Shown here: positions 8,971-17,090 of the stretch, piece by piece
Layout: the number at the start of each line of letters is the position of its first letter
Numbering within the stretch: the stretch's first letter is position 1
Source of the DNA: Pinguiococcus pyrenoidosus
Lineage: Eukaryota > Sar > Pinguiophyceae > Pinguiochrysidales > Pinguiochrysidaceae
NCBI GenBank assembly: GCA_019677205.1
Contig: JAAMXY010001996.1
Coordinates: forward strand, 1-17,208
Length of the DNA stretch: 17,208 nt
Direction: 5' to 3'
Position numbers and translations under genes: made by a program
The notes under the pieces: generated by a model
The model's database searches: none
The model's input: the letters and a program-made list of their open reading frames with translations, nothing else
What the model was told of the DNA's origin: nothing

Positions 8971-11900
8971 ATGGCGGCAACCGAGCGCACGCCGCTCGTG
9001 AGCGTGAATGGTGGCACGCATCCGCCGCCGACGCGGCGCAGGACGCTCAAGGTACAAGCTGGGCTGCCTGTGGCGTTTTCGTCGCCGAAAGAAACGCTGA
9101 ACACGTCGAGATATCGCTGCGCTTTAGGCGGCGTTGGGCATTTCTGGCCTGGTGATCGTGCTCTGTGTGATGGTGGCCATCGTTGTTGGGTAAGAAAGCG
9201 GCGGAATTCAGCGCTCTGGAGCTGCGAAGTGCAAATGCTTACGGAAGTTGGCACCAATGGCAGCTTTAGCCCGACCCAAAGCAGCTCGCACAGCGCGCTC
9301 ACGCCGGGTGTGAGTCCGGGCGTCGTGCCTTTCACGTCTTCGCCGCATCCTCAGAAGCCGTCCTCGCTCTGGGGCGCCATCAGCAGGCCATACCCAACAG
9401 GTACGGAGCGGGTGGCGCGGGGTTCTGAGACTTTGGCGTCGCAATCTGGATGACCTTGCGGAACGTGGCCTGCTCTCAGGGGCCTGGTGGACGAACTTCG
9501 TGGTGGGCAACGGAGATCAGCAAGTCGTTACGCATCCCTACTCCTTCAAGGCCGCCTCGAACGGCCTGCAAGTGAGCTACAGCGCGTGGCGCCGGATAAC
9601 GTCCAGCAGGACGTTGGTGGACATCTTCGCGCCGGACTGGGTCATGGGCGCCGACCAGGAGTCCCAGGATCACTACGTCGTGCGCTACGATCCGCTGACG
9701 GTGCACGTGTACTTCGTGGGCACGTCGACGGGAGGGTTTAAGGCCCTCCTTGCGAAGGGCTCGCCCTACGCGACCATCGAGTATTCAAGGGCGGCGCCTC
9801 TGCTCCGCCCGATGGTGCCCATCGCGTCGGTGAACGGAGTCGGCCTCAACACCTTGGAAGGCAGCAACAATCTGATGAACGGCCAGCGATTCGACGTGGT
9901 GCTCAGCAACGGCCAGCGATGGCTGGTGTACAGCTCCTTCCCGATTGCCTTTGAGGTCACCAAGACGGGACTGTCGGCCCCGAGCGGCTTCAAGGGCATG
10001 CTGAGGCTGGCGTTTGTGCCCAGCGGCTGCCCGGACCTCGTCGACCTTCTCGATGCCTATGCGGGCGGCGTCCCCGTCGCGGCGAGCGTGGAAGCAGACC
10101 TGGATGACCCCGCCTTGCTGGTGACCAAGAACGTGTTCGAGATGGCGCCCGAGTGGGACGTCCACGGCGCCACGGTGACGTTCGACTACAGCGTGATGGA
10201 ATGGCCGGAGTGGAAGGGCGGCGCGTCCGGAGCAACGGATGCCAGCAGCGCAGGTCAGAGCGCCGTGGTCGAAGACAAGAGCCAGTCCAGTCCGACCATT
10301 CTGCAGAACCTCCGCCATCGGCTTGGCTTCGAGAGCGGCCTCGGCAAGACCTACCGGAACACGTACACGACGAAGACGAGGAACCTGCTCATGCTCTCCC
10401 TGCCTCACCACATCTGGAAGGACGGGCCGGAGATATACACCTCCTCGGCCACCGACTACCTCATGCCAAGCGACGACATCTGCGTCCAGGATGGCGTGCC
10501 AGCGGGATACCAGAGCATCAAGGGATCGCTGCGACCGAAAGTGGGATCACACTGGGTGATGGTGCAAGCGATGTACTCTGTAGACTTTGTGGCGCCCAGG
10601 TCCGTGCCAAATGGATGGAGAAGCAAAGGCGGCGAGAGATCCTCACTGGACTTCCACTTTCTGCAACAGGCCGCTCCGTGTCTCGGAGGTCACCGGTCAG
10701 CTGAATGCAACAAGCGTCGAAACGCTCGTCGAGCAGCTCAGGCAAGACGCGCTCGCGGTGCCGCCCATTGCTACCGACTCCTACAACTTTGGCAAGGTTC
10801 GTCGCTCTAGGCATTGGTGTAGGGTGATCCTTGGGTCTTGGATCTTGGGCCTTGCATCTTGCGTCTTGTATCTTGGGTCTTGCATCTTGGGTCTTGGGTC
10901 TTCATGACAATCGCTCAACTTCACTCAATTTCCCGTGCCAAATTGAACCTGATAGGAGGTCAGCCGGCTAGCAAACCTCCTGGTCATCGCCGCCGAGTTC
11001 AAGAAGGTGTCGGTCACCAACGCAGACGCTCTGGATAAGATAGAAAGCGGCATCGTGCAGCGCCTGATGAAAGCGATCGCGCCCTGGCTCCAGTCTTCTC
11101 CGGAGGTCCCCAACACCCTTCTCTTCGACGAGACATATGGCGGGGTGGTCACTCGCAATGGCCTCCAGGACAAGCAGGCCGACTACGGAAATGGCTGGTA
11201 CAACGATCACCACTTTCACTATGGGTACTTCATCTACGCCGCGGCGGTCCTCGTAAAGGTAGGAACTTACCCCTCGAAGCGAACGCCAAAGACACCGCAG
11301 GCTCACCCTGGGTCTTTGCCCTCCTCTCCGTCTCCCTTGTCCGTTCTCCCTCCAGTTCCACCCAGATTGGGCCTCCACGTACGGACTTGCCGTTGATTCG
11401 CTGGTCCGCGACATCGCCGCGCAGCTGCCGGAGAGTGGAAACGGACCAGAGGACCTGAGTCGGTCGCAGCCTGCCGCGGATCCGCTGTTCCCCACCGCGC
11501 GGCAGAAGGACTGGTTCGATGGCCACAGCTGGGCCTCGGGTCTCTTCCCGCAGGGCAACGGGAAGAGCCAAGAAAGTAGCAGCGAAGCTGTGAATGCGTA
11601 TTACGCAGTTAGCTTGTACGGACTTGCTACGGGGAATGCGGAGCTTCAGAAGTGGGGAAGCTTTCTGCTGTCGTCGGAGATTCATGCCGCTCAGTATTAC
11701 TATCACATTGGCCGAGACAACACGATCTATGAGCCACCCTTCTCGGCGTCGAGGATGGTCGGCAATCTTGGTGCGGGCGACGTGACAGCGAGCACATGGT
11801 TCGGAGATAAGCCTGAATACGTGCACGGCATACAGGTGCGGCGCACGAGCCTGGAAGGGGCGGTGGTTTCCCTTCTGCTGACAAGGGTTTTGCCAACGTT

Positions 11901-12546
11901 CTGTGCAGGCGTTGCCGGTTCGGCCTTTTACGGAATTCCTCTTCCCGCCATCGTATGTGAGACAGGTAAGACGCCCGCGCCGCATCTGGACCACCTTGCG
12001 CATGCTGCTGGTTGACCGGAGACGCTGGCATGTGGCAATCACTCTAGGAGATACCCATTCTTATAAATGCGCTCGAGGGATGGCAACCGATTGAGCCATT
12101 CTGGCAGGGAATCCTAGGCCAGGTACCACCTCAACTACCCGAGTCGCGATGCAGGGGGAAGGCTCTTCTAAAAAAACGGATCTTTACCAGCTGGAAGCGA
12201 TCGTCGACATGACAAGGGGTACCGACAAGATCAACTCGATCAGCGATTTTGGGCCCGGGTCGTCAAAGACACAAGCCACGTATTGGCTTCTGACGCGGCC
12301 CCTGGAGTCCCTGTCCTCCGAAGCAATAGCCAGCGTGAGTCTCTCCGTCCTCTTTTGCCGGACTCTCGCGGGAGTATCTCCTTAATCCCTTCTCTTTCCG
12401 ATCCACAGGAGCAAACCGCGAACGCAGATGCAGATAAGATTCCCCAGGAGTGTGCAAAGATCGCAAGTTGTCGAGTGCTTGGTTTGGTGGGGATGTGCTG
12501 TCCTAGCAGCACCGGGGTCCACTTGGGGTGCTGCCCAATGTCGTAA
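8971..12546 (+). CDS. Membrane-tethered GH81 endo-beta-1,3-glucanase with Cys-rich tail
   Basis: Eleven-exon model: 8971-9051, 9128-9189, 9264-9400 (start could be 9270), 9480-10599, 10670-10796, 10956-11258, 11356-11835, 11909-11965, 12048-12122, 12191-12334, 12409-12546; about 907 residues. All phases agree. The ATG has a strong GCCATGG context. A 27-residue basic tail precedes a transmembrane helix (about 28-48, LVIVLCVMVAIVVG) and a Ser/Thr/Pro stalk, giving a type II topology. GH81 landmarks follow: AWWTNFVVG, LPHH, YNDHHFHYGY (Asp about 593, proposed acid), FDGHSWASGLFP, QESSSEA (Glu about 683 and 687, proposed base) and TQATYWLLTR. GH81 enzymes cut beta-1,3-glucans by inversion. The usual GKNQES reads GKSQES here. 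The last exon adds SCRVLGLVGMCCP...LGCC. Likely roles are wall or storage glucan remodelling, or digestion of food glucans. Confidence 0.9.
10833..10903 (+). repeat. Heptanucleotide tandem repeat in a GH81 intron
   Basis: About ten units of a 7-mer of the form ttgggtc (variants ttggatc, ttgcatc, ttgcgtc, ttgtatc) run head to tail. They lie inside intron 5 of the GH81 gene (10797-10955), which is about twice the length of most other introns in that gene. Confidence 0.9.
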
Positions 12547-12992
12547 AACTGAGTTCTGGGAGATCTTGATGCCTCGCTTCCTCACTCGTTCTCCACCTCC
12601 CTGCTTGTCGCTCTGTGCAGGCGTGCTCCTCTTCGATTCGTTCTGGTCTCTGGAGCTTGTCCCTCTTGCGCGTTGCCACCATTTGCTGAGCATGGAAGAC
12701 TGCAGTGCTGGCCCGCGCGCCGCTCGACCGGCGCGTCGCCCACTGGAAGGTGCAAGCTGAGAAGCGGAGTGTGGAGCTCTCATTTGTCGTTCGCGCTCCC
12801 TCTCGTGTGCTCAAGGCGAGAGCTCTCATTTGTCGTTCGCGCTCCCTCTCGTGTGCTCAAGGCGAGTACAGATCTGATCCAAATGAATGGTCGTCGTGTT
12901 TCCACTTGTCAAGCCACAGCCTGGCATCCTACCACGACTCACGCTTCTAGATGCAATGCTATCTCCTTTTCTGCAGGTGGTGGGATGGGTCT
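12547..12992. other. Convergent intergenic region
   Basis: This lies between the GH81 stop (TAA 12544-12546) and the stop of the minus-strand gene at 12993. Two pyrimidine-rich, acceptor-like sites occur (ending CTGTGCAG at about 12620 and TTTCTGCAG at about 12976), so an alternative 3' exon of the GH81 transcript is conceivable. I found no coding sequence that continues the protein sensibly. The stretch includes a 46-nt tandem duplication. Confidence 0.5.
12774..12866 (+). repeat. Perfect 46-nt tandem duplication
   Basis: The unit begins gagctctcatttgtcgttcg and ends gtgtgctcaaggcga. It is present twice without mismatch, at 12774-12819 and 12820-12865, and the next base begins a third copy. 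It lies between the convergent GH81 gene and the minus-strand gene that ends at 12993. The identity implies a recent event. Confidence 0.95.
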
Positions 12993-13679
12993 TCAGAGCC
13001 CGGGCAGCTGCTCGGCCTCCAGCATTTCTATCTGATGCGCAATGATCGCTCCGTCGCGCCAGCGGGGCAAGGCGCGACGCACATCCTCTTGAGCGAAGAA
13101 ATCTCGATTGCGCTCATAGTTCTGCGTGAGAATAAGTCTCAGGCGGAAGATCTGATCGTCGTCAAGGCCAAGATCTCCCGAGATGACGACCACCTTTGAT
13201 CGGAGCAGGAACGGCCCCAAGAAGCGGCCGATTCTGGACTTGGTCGCCTCGTCCACGAAAGTGAGTCCGCCGCTGTCGACGGCCCAGATCTGCGTCCTGG
13301 ACAGCAGCAGGAAGAACCAAAAAAAGCCCTCGGGGTAGCTGGGCAAGAAATGCACGAGGAAGCGGTCGATCACGAGCACGTTCACGCGCACGGGGCTTTG
13401 GCCGACGCTTTCGAACAGCTGCTCCAGAGCTGGCAGGGAGCAGGTGGGATGCTCCATGAAGTCTGACAAGACCAGTGCGTCCGAGTGGACTCTCGCAGCC
13501 ACATTGGCCGTCACCGGCGTCTGCGGCGGAGGCGACGGCGGCGGCGTCTCCGCTCGTCGCTCGAAGTGCTTGGTGGGTGTGACGTCTCTCCTGTCCATGC
13601 TGCTGAGGAAGCTATTGTGGCGCCGCGGGAATCGCGGCGACGCGGCTTCCGGTCGGCCTTGCCGCGGCGTAGCCGACAT
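12993..13679 (-). CDS. Unrecognised protein with disordered N-terminus and globular C-terminal domain
   Basis: Single-exon model of 228 residues from the first in-frame ATG (MSATPRQGRP) to TGA. The frame stays open a further 17 codons upstream without an ATG. The first 75 residues look disordered, Arg/Ser/Pro-rich, with several SP/TP sites (RRDVTPTK, ETPPPSPPPQTPVT) that could be proline-directed kinase targets. From about residue 85 the protein is globular with alternating hydrophobic strands: VNVLVIDRFLVHFLP, FFWFFLLLSRTQIWAVD, FLLRSKVVVISGDLG, DDDQIFRLRLILTQNYERN. The Phe/Leu-rich run is short and interrupted, so I read it as a core strand or helix rather than a clear membrane segment. I recognise no family and assign no function. 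It is convergent with the GH81 gene. Confidence 0.6.
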   Translation of the reverse strand: MSATPRQGRPEAASPRFPRRHNSFLSSMDRRDVTPTKHFERRAETPPPSPPPQTPVTANVAARVHSDALVLSDFMEHPTCSLPALEQLFESVGQSPVRVNVLVIDRFLVHFLPSYPEGFFWFFLLLSRTQIWAVDSGGLTFVDEATKSRIGRFLGPFLLRSKVVVISGDLGLDDDQIFRLRLILTQNYERNRDFFAQEDVRRALPRWRDGAIIAHQIEMLEAEQLPGL

Positions 13680-13777
13680 CTTCTGCCTGCTGATCGGGGC
13701 GTATCTTGGTAAGCTCGCGGGCTGGCTCACGCGGCCGTCTTCATCACGAGTCGATACCCGCGCGACACCGGAGATTG

Positions 13778-14376
13778 ATGCGCTTTGCTTTTGGTACTCG
13801 TCTCAATGGAGCAGGTGTCGGGGAGGTCGATCCCGGGTGCAGAAGCCTTGGGATCCGCCGCTACGCTGCGGTCCTCAACGGGTTGCATGCCGCCAAGAGG
13901 CACAGGACGGACAGAAGCAAGATGTGCTTCTGCCTCCTGGTCCCGGCTTGCAAATCATTGGCTCAGGGGACGGGAGCAGCCACGTGCATCGTCGGATCGG
14001 AACTGCTGCGGCTGCTTTCCCGGGTGTGTCGGCCACTCCTTCCACTTCCCTGGTAAGTTTCCTGGATTTGCGATCCTGGGACGAACCAGAATTGCTGCAG
14101 AGCGCCGGCCGGTGAAACGGAGACAGCAGCACTTAAAAAACAGAGAGCACGGAAACAATCAAGTGGCGCTTTCCATTACGGCAGCAGAGCGTCGCTATCT
14201 CCTTTAGGTTTCCACAAGTTCAACGCCCTTGTATTTATCCATTTGAAGCCCATGCCGAGTCGCAGGCATTCAATCAGTTCCATCGCTTGGGCGCGACCTC
14301 TATAGATTTCCACCTGTCGGAGCCACAACTTCAGCAGGGATGCGGTTGGAAGCCAGGATCCTACAGGCCTGTTTAG
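13778..14376 (+). CDS. Possible two-exon small gene, unknown function (weak)
   Basis: Model: 13778-14051 joined to 14206-14376, about 147 residues. The donor is a strong GTAAGT at 14052 and the acceptor is CTCCTTTAG, with matching phase 2 (TG|G). The first exon starts MRFAFGTRLNG and contains a Cys/Leu stretch (MCFCLLVPACKSLAQG). The second exon is aromatic- and Gln-rich and looks protein-like (YPFEAHAESQAFNQFHRLGA; LQQGCGWKPGSYRPV) before a TAG. I recognise no family. The antisense strand over exon 2 is also open and protein-like, so strand is uncertain. The 154-nt intron is longer than most here. Confidence 0.3.
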
Positions 14377-14558
14377 CAGCGCAGCGGCTGAAACTGGCGG
14401 CAGCGCAGCTGGTCATTGCCCATCAACCTTTCGAACGCCTGAAAGCCGGAAGGCCCGGACGAAACGCCGACACCCAGCAAATCCAGCAGCTCCTCTAGAA
14501 ACCCCGGCACGCACCAATCCGTGGCGCCCAGAGGGTTTGAAAAGCGCGACGGAAGCAT
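14373..14558 (-). CDS. Possible small minus-strand ORF (weak)
   Basis: An ATG-started frame of 61 codons (MLPSRFSNPLGATDW...) runs to a stop at 14373-14375. Its middle (FLEELLDLLGVGVSSG) looks helix-forming and protein-like. The frame is open upstream to 14708 without an ATG. A second minus frame further downstream (about 14180-14330, KLWLRQVEIYRGRAQ then MGFKWINTRALNLWKPKG) also looks coding. I could not connect the two with phase-consistent splice sites. This could be a fragment, a decayed gene or chance. Confidence 0.2.
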   Translation of the reverse strand: MLPSRFSNPLGATDWCVPGFLEELLDLLGVGVSSGPSGFQAFERLMGNDQLRCRQFQPLRC

Positions 14559-14733
14559 AGGCCCGAGCGTATGTAGCGGCTTCAAAAGTCGAGCAGAATC
14601 CGGAATCCTGCATTTTGAAGGCGTCGTGCGCAATACGACGTGTCTTAAGGCGCCCCAACTTCTCACGCGCCGGGAGTCTCGAAACGGCTGACGCAAAGCG
14701 TGCAACAAAAGCGTGGCAACCGAGCGAGATCGA

Positions 14734-14757
14734 AGAGAGAGAGAGAGAGAGAGAGAG
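14734..14757 (+). repeat. GA dinucleotide run upstream of the EGF gene
   Basis: An almost pure (GA)n purine tract lies about 75-95 bases before the ATG at 14830, so it is probably in the 5' UTR or core promoter of the secreted EGF-like gene. Such tracts are common promoter-proximal microsatellites. No specific function is shown. Confidence 0.85.
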
Positions 14758-14829
14758 TCCCGACCGTGTCAGGGCAAAACCGCCGGCGATTTCCCAGGAA
14801 GCATTCCTGTCGGAGCATGTCGACGCGGT

Positions 14830-17001
14830 ATGGGGAGTGGCGCAAGCTACGGCCGCTCCTCCAGCCTTTTCCTGGCGTCGGTTTTGCTACTTGACGTCAG
14901 AGGCAGTCGTGCATGCCCCCGGAATTGCAATGGCCATGGTCTGTGCAATGGCCCCGACCCTCGCGTGTGCCACTGCTACGACGGCTGGACCGCGCCGGAC
15001 TGCAGTAAGCGGGTGTGTCCCGCCGGCGTGGCATTCGCGGACTATCCCAGCGGGAATGAGCTGGCTCATGCAGACTTCACCGAATGCAGCAACAACGGCG
15101 TCTGCGATCGGAGCACCGGGGAATGTGCTTGTCGCGCTGGCTTCCAAGGCGCCGCATGTGATAGGAAGACGTGCCCTTCTGGTCGACGCTTCCCCAATGC
15201 GGATACTTCCGAACTGTGCTTTGGCCATGGAAGGTGCATGAGCATGCGCCAGGCTGCTGAGAGCATCAACTATCACAGTCTCGTCGCCGCGACCACCTAC
15301 GACCTGTGGGACGCAGATGTCATCTACGGCTGTGTCTGTGAAGAAGGCTACACTGGCTTCGACTGCTCTCTGCTGGACTGCCCCAAAGGCGACAACGTCG
15401 TCACCGCCGGCGTTGACGAGCAGTGGCAGATCAGCTGCAGCTGTGCAGCCACCTGCACCGGTGCCTTCGCCCTGACCTTTCGAAGCTACACCACCAGCGT
15501 CCCGCACGACGCGACCGCCGAGCTGCTGGAGTTCTTGCTGGAGCAGAATCCGCGGATCGAAGATGTGGTTGTGAGCCACGATGCGGGAGACCTTGCGGTG
15601 TGCGAAGCGGACGGCGCAGTGACCACGATTACGTTCATTGCCGACGGGGGCAATCTCCCGGATGTGGTGTCTTCGGCGGCGAATCTCGCTTCCACCGGCG
15701 TCGCTCCGACGCTGCTGGTGACCGAGACGGTTCCCGGCACGAAAGAGCACGTCACCTGTGGCAACAGCGGCACCTGCTCCGGCATCACAGGCGTCTGCAC
15801 GTGCTACTCGAATGCCCTCTACGCCAACGTTCGCTCGAGCAACGGCATCGGCGGACCTGGCGGGAAAGGGGACTGCGGGTACAGCGGCGTTCCGGTTACG
15901 GGCTGTCCCAGCGTCGCAGCTGCGCTCCACTCCGGCAGCGGCGAATGCTCGGGCGTGGGGACCTGCGGGAGCAATGAGTGCTCCTGCAACGCCGGCTTCA
16001 GCGGCGGCGCCTGCGAGTTCCGGCAATGTACCTTCGGAGCGGCGTTCTTCGACGAGGCCACTGCGGCGGACACGGCGCACGCCTCTCGCGAGTGTGCGAA
16101 CATGGGCATCTGCAGCTACAGCAATGGAGACTGCAGCTGCGAAGCGGACTTCGGGTTGTTCAATCAGACTGGTCAGGTCGACGGGGCTCGTTCCTGTAAC
16201 GTCATGGCGTGCCCACAGAATGAGACGGCTTCCCCCGACTGGCCGACCTGCGGCGGCCACGGCACCTGCGAGACGCTGCAGACGCTCGCGAGCCACGCCA
16301 GGACGGAGGATGGCAATCTCGGCGGATTCACGTACGCGACGCCGTGGGATGCCACGTTCATCCGAGCGTGCATGTGCGGCAAGTCGCCGTCGACGACGAA
16401 CCAGGCGTCCAGCACGTCGGACACGTTTCGGGGACCCTACGGATACGCGGATACGGATTGGGTGGGCTTGGCGTGCGGCTCTGCAGAGTGCCCCGTCGGC
16501 GACGACCCGAGGACGCCCGGCCTGAATGAGATCCAGACCATCACGTGCTCCGCCACGGCCGGGGCCTTCAATCTGAACTTCCGCGGATATCGGTCCGACG
16601 AGTTCCGCTTCGACATGACTCCAGCGCAGGTCAAGCTGATTCTGGAGGACATGCGCACCATCGGGTTCGTGTCGCTCACCATGTCTCACGCCACTCTCTG
16701 CGACGCGGCATCGGCCACGGCGCAGATCGAGTTCTTGTCCGAGTTCGGCGACTTGCCGCTCATCACCATAGACTACACTGCGATGGCTCCGGCGGATGCG
16801 TCCGTCGCGGAGACGCGGCCCGGCACCAAGGAGTCGATCCAGTGCAGCGGCCACGGCGTTTGCGACGTGGACGTGGGCGTGTGTGAGTGCTTGCCGGGCT
16901 GGATCTCCGCGGACGGCCGAGGCTCCTTTGGATCCCGTGGGGATTGCGGATACTTCGAGATCTTCGACGCCGTGAATCACGGCACTGCGCGAGCATCATA
17001 G
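14830..17001 (+). CDS. Secreted multi-EGF (tenascin-like) protein with duplicated PGTKE module
   Basis: Single exon, 723 residues, from the first in-frame ATG to TAG. The start is set by a signal peptide (MGSGASYGRSSSLFLASVLL) cleaved near GSRA|CPRNC. EGF-like units follow: CNGHGLC...CHCYDGWTAPDC, CSNNGVC...CACRAGFQGAAC, CFGHGRC...CVCEEGYTGFDC, CGNSGTC, CSGVGTC...CSCNAGFSGGAC, CANMGIC, CGGHGTC and CSGHGVC...CECLPGW. Two copies of a longer module (about 187-320 and 554-684) begin CPxGDxxxTxGxxExQxIxC. They pass through GAFxLxFRxY and a beta-rich stretch and end TxPGTKExxxC before an EGF unit. I recall this combination from stramenopile and other SAR proteomes. It should be extracellular or cell-surface, in adhesion or matrix. 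No C-terminal membrane anchor is visible. It contrasts with the intron-rich GH81 gene in having no intron over 2.2 kb. Confidence 0.88.
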   Translation: MGSGASYGRSSSLFLASVLLLDVRGSRACPRNCNGHGLCNGPDPRVCHCYDGWTAPDCSKRVCPAGVAFADYPSGNELAHADFTECSNNGVCDRSTGECACRAGFQGAACDRKTCPSGRRFPNADTSELCFGHGRCMSMRQAAESINYHSLVAATTYDLWDADVIYGCVCEEGYTGFDCSLLDCPKGDNVVTAGVDEQWQISCSCAATCTGAFALTFRSYTTSVPHDATAELLEFLLEQNPRIEDVVVSHDAGDLAVCEADGAVTTITFIADGGNLPDVVSSAANLASTGVAPTLLVTETVPGTKEHVTCGNSGTCSGITGVCTCYSNALYANVRSSNGIGGPGGKGDCGYSGVPVTGCPSVAAALHSGSGECSGVGTCGSNECSCNAGFSGGACEFRQCTFGAAFFDEATAADTAHASRECANMGICSYSNGDCSCEADFGLFNQTGQVDGARSCNVMACPQNETASPDWPTCGGHGTCETLQTLASHARTEDGNLGGFTYATPWDATFIRACMCGKSPSTTNQASSTSDTFRGPYGYADTDWVGLACGSAECPVGDDPRTPGLNEIQTITCSATAGAFNLNFRGYRSDEFRFDMTPAQVKLILEDMRTIGFVSLTMSHATLCDAASATAQIEFLSEFGDLPLITIDYTAMAPADASVAETRPGTKESIQCSGHGVCDVDVGVCECLPGWISADGRGSFGSRGDCGYFEIFDAVNHGTARAS

Positions 17002-17090
17002 ACGAATGGCAGAGGGAGAGTAGTTTCTACGCAGCCGATCCATTTTGACCGAAGAAGCACGAGGTTAGACTCTCGGAGGGGCCTCCGTCG
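17002..17090. other. Convergent 3' spacer
   Basis: An 89-base gap separates the stop of the EGF protein gene from the stop of the enoyl-CoA hydratase gene on the other strand. It must hold the 3' ends of both transcripts. No terminator-like structure or canonical AATAAA is visible. Confidence 0.6.

Larger units (their letters stand above)
13680..14829. other. Poorly resolved intergenic stretch with weak coding candidates
   Basis: These 1150 bases separate the minus-strand gene starting at 13679 from the EGF protein ATG at 14830. The 14060-14700 part looks less GC-rich than its neighbours. It contains a possible two-exon plus-strand gene and a competing minus-strand open frame, each described separately. 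It also has GGCGCC at 14650-14655 and a GA run just before the EGF gene. Confidence 0.5.

Noticed and set aside
9785-10411. A 208-codon minus-strand frame inside the GH81 gene
   Set aside because: It lies opposite a large exon with clear GH81 motifs and is a shadow frame.
14713-14829. Longer N-terminus for the EGF protein starting at 14713
   Set aside because: It begins with GTG, reads through a GA microsatellite, and would bury the signal peptide that starts at 14830.
14887-16980. A 697-codon open frame antisense to the EGF protein gene
   Set aside because: It is the codon shadow of a GC-rich, stop-poor coding sequence. The sense frame has a signal peptide and repeated EGF cysteines, while the antisense frame has low-complexity Ala/Arg/Val composition and no domain.
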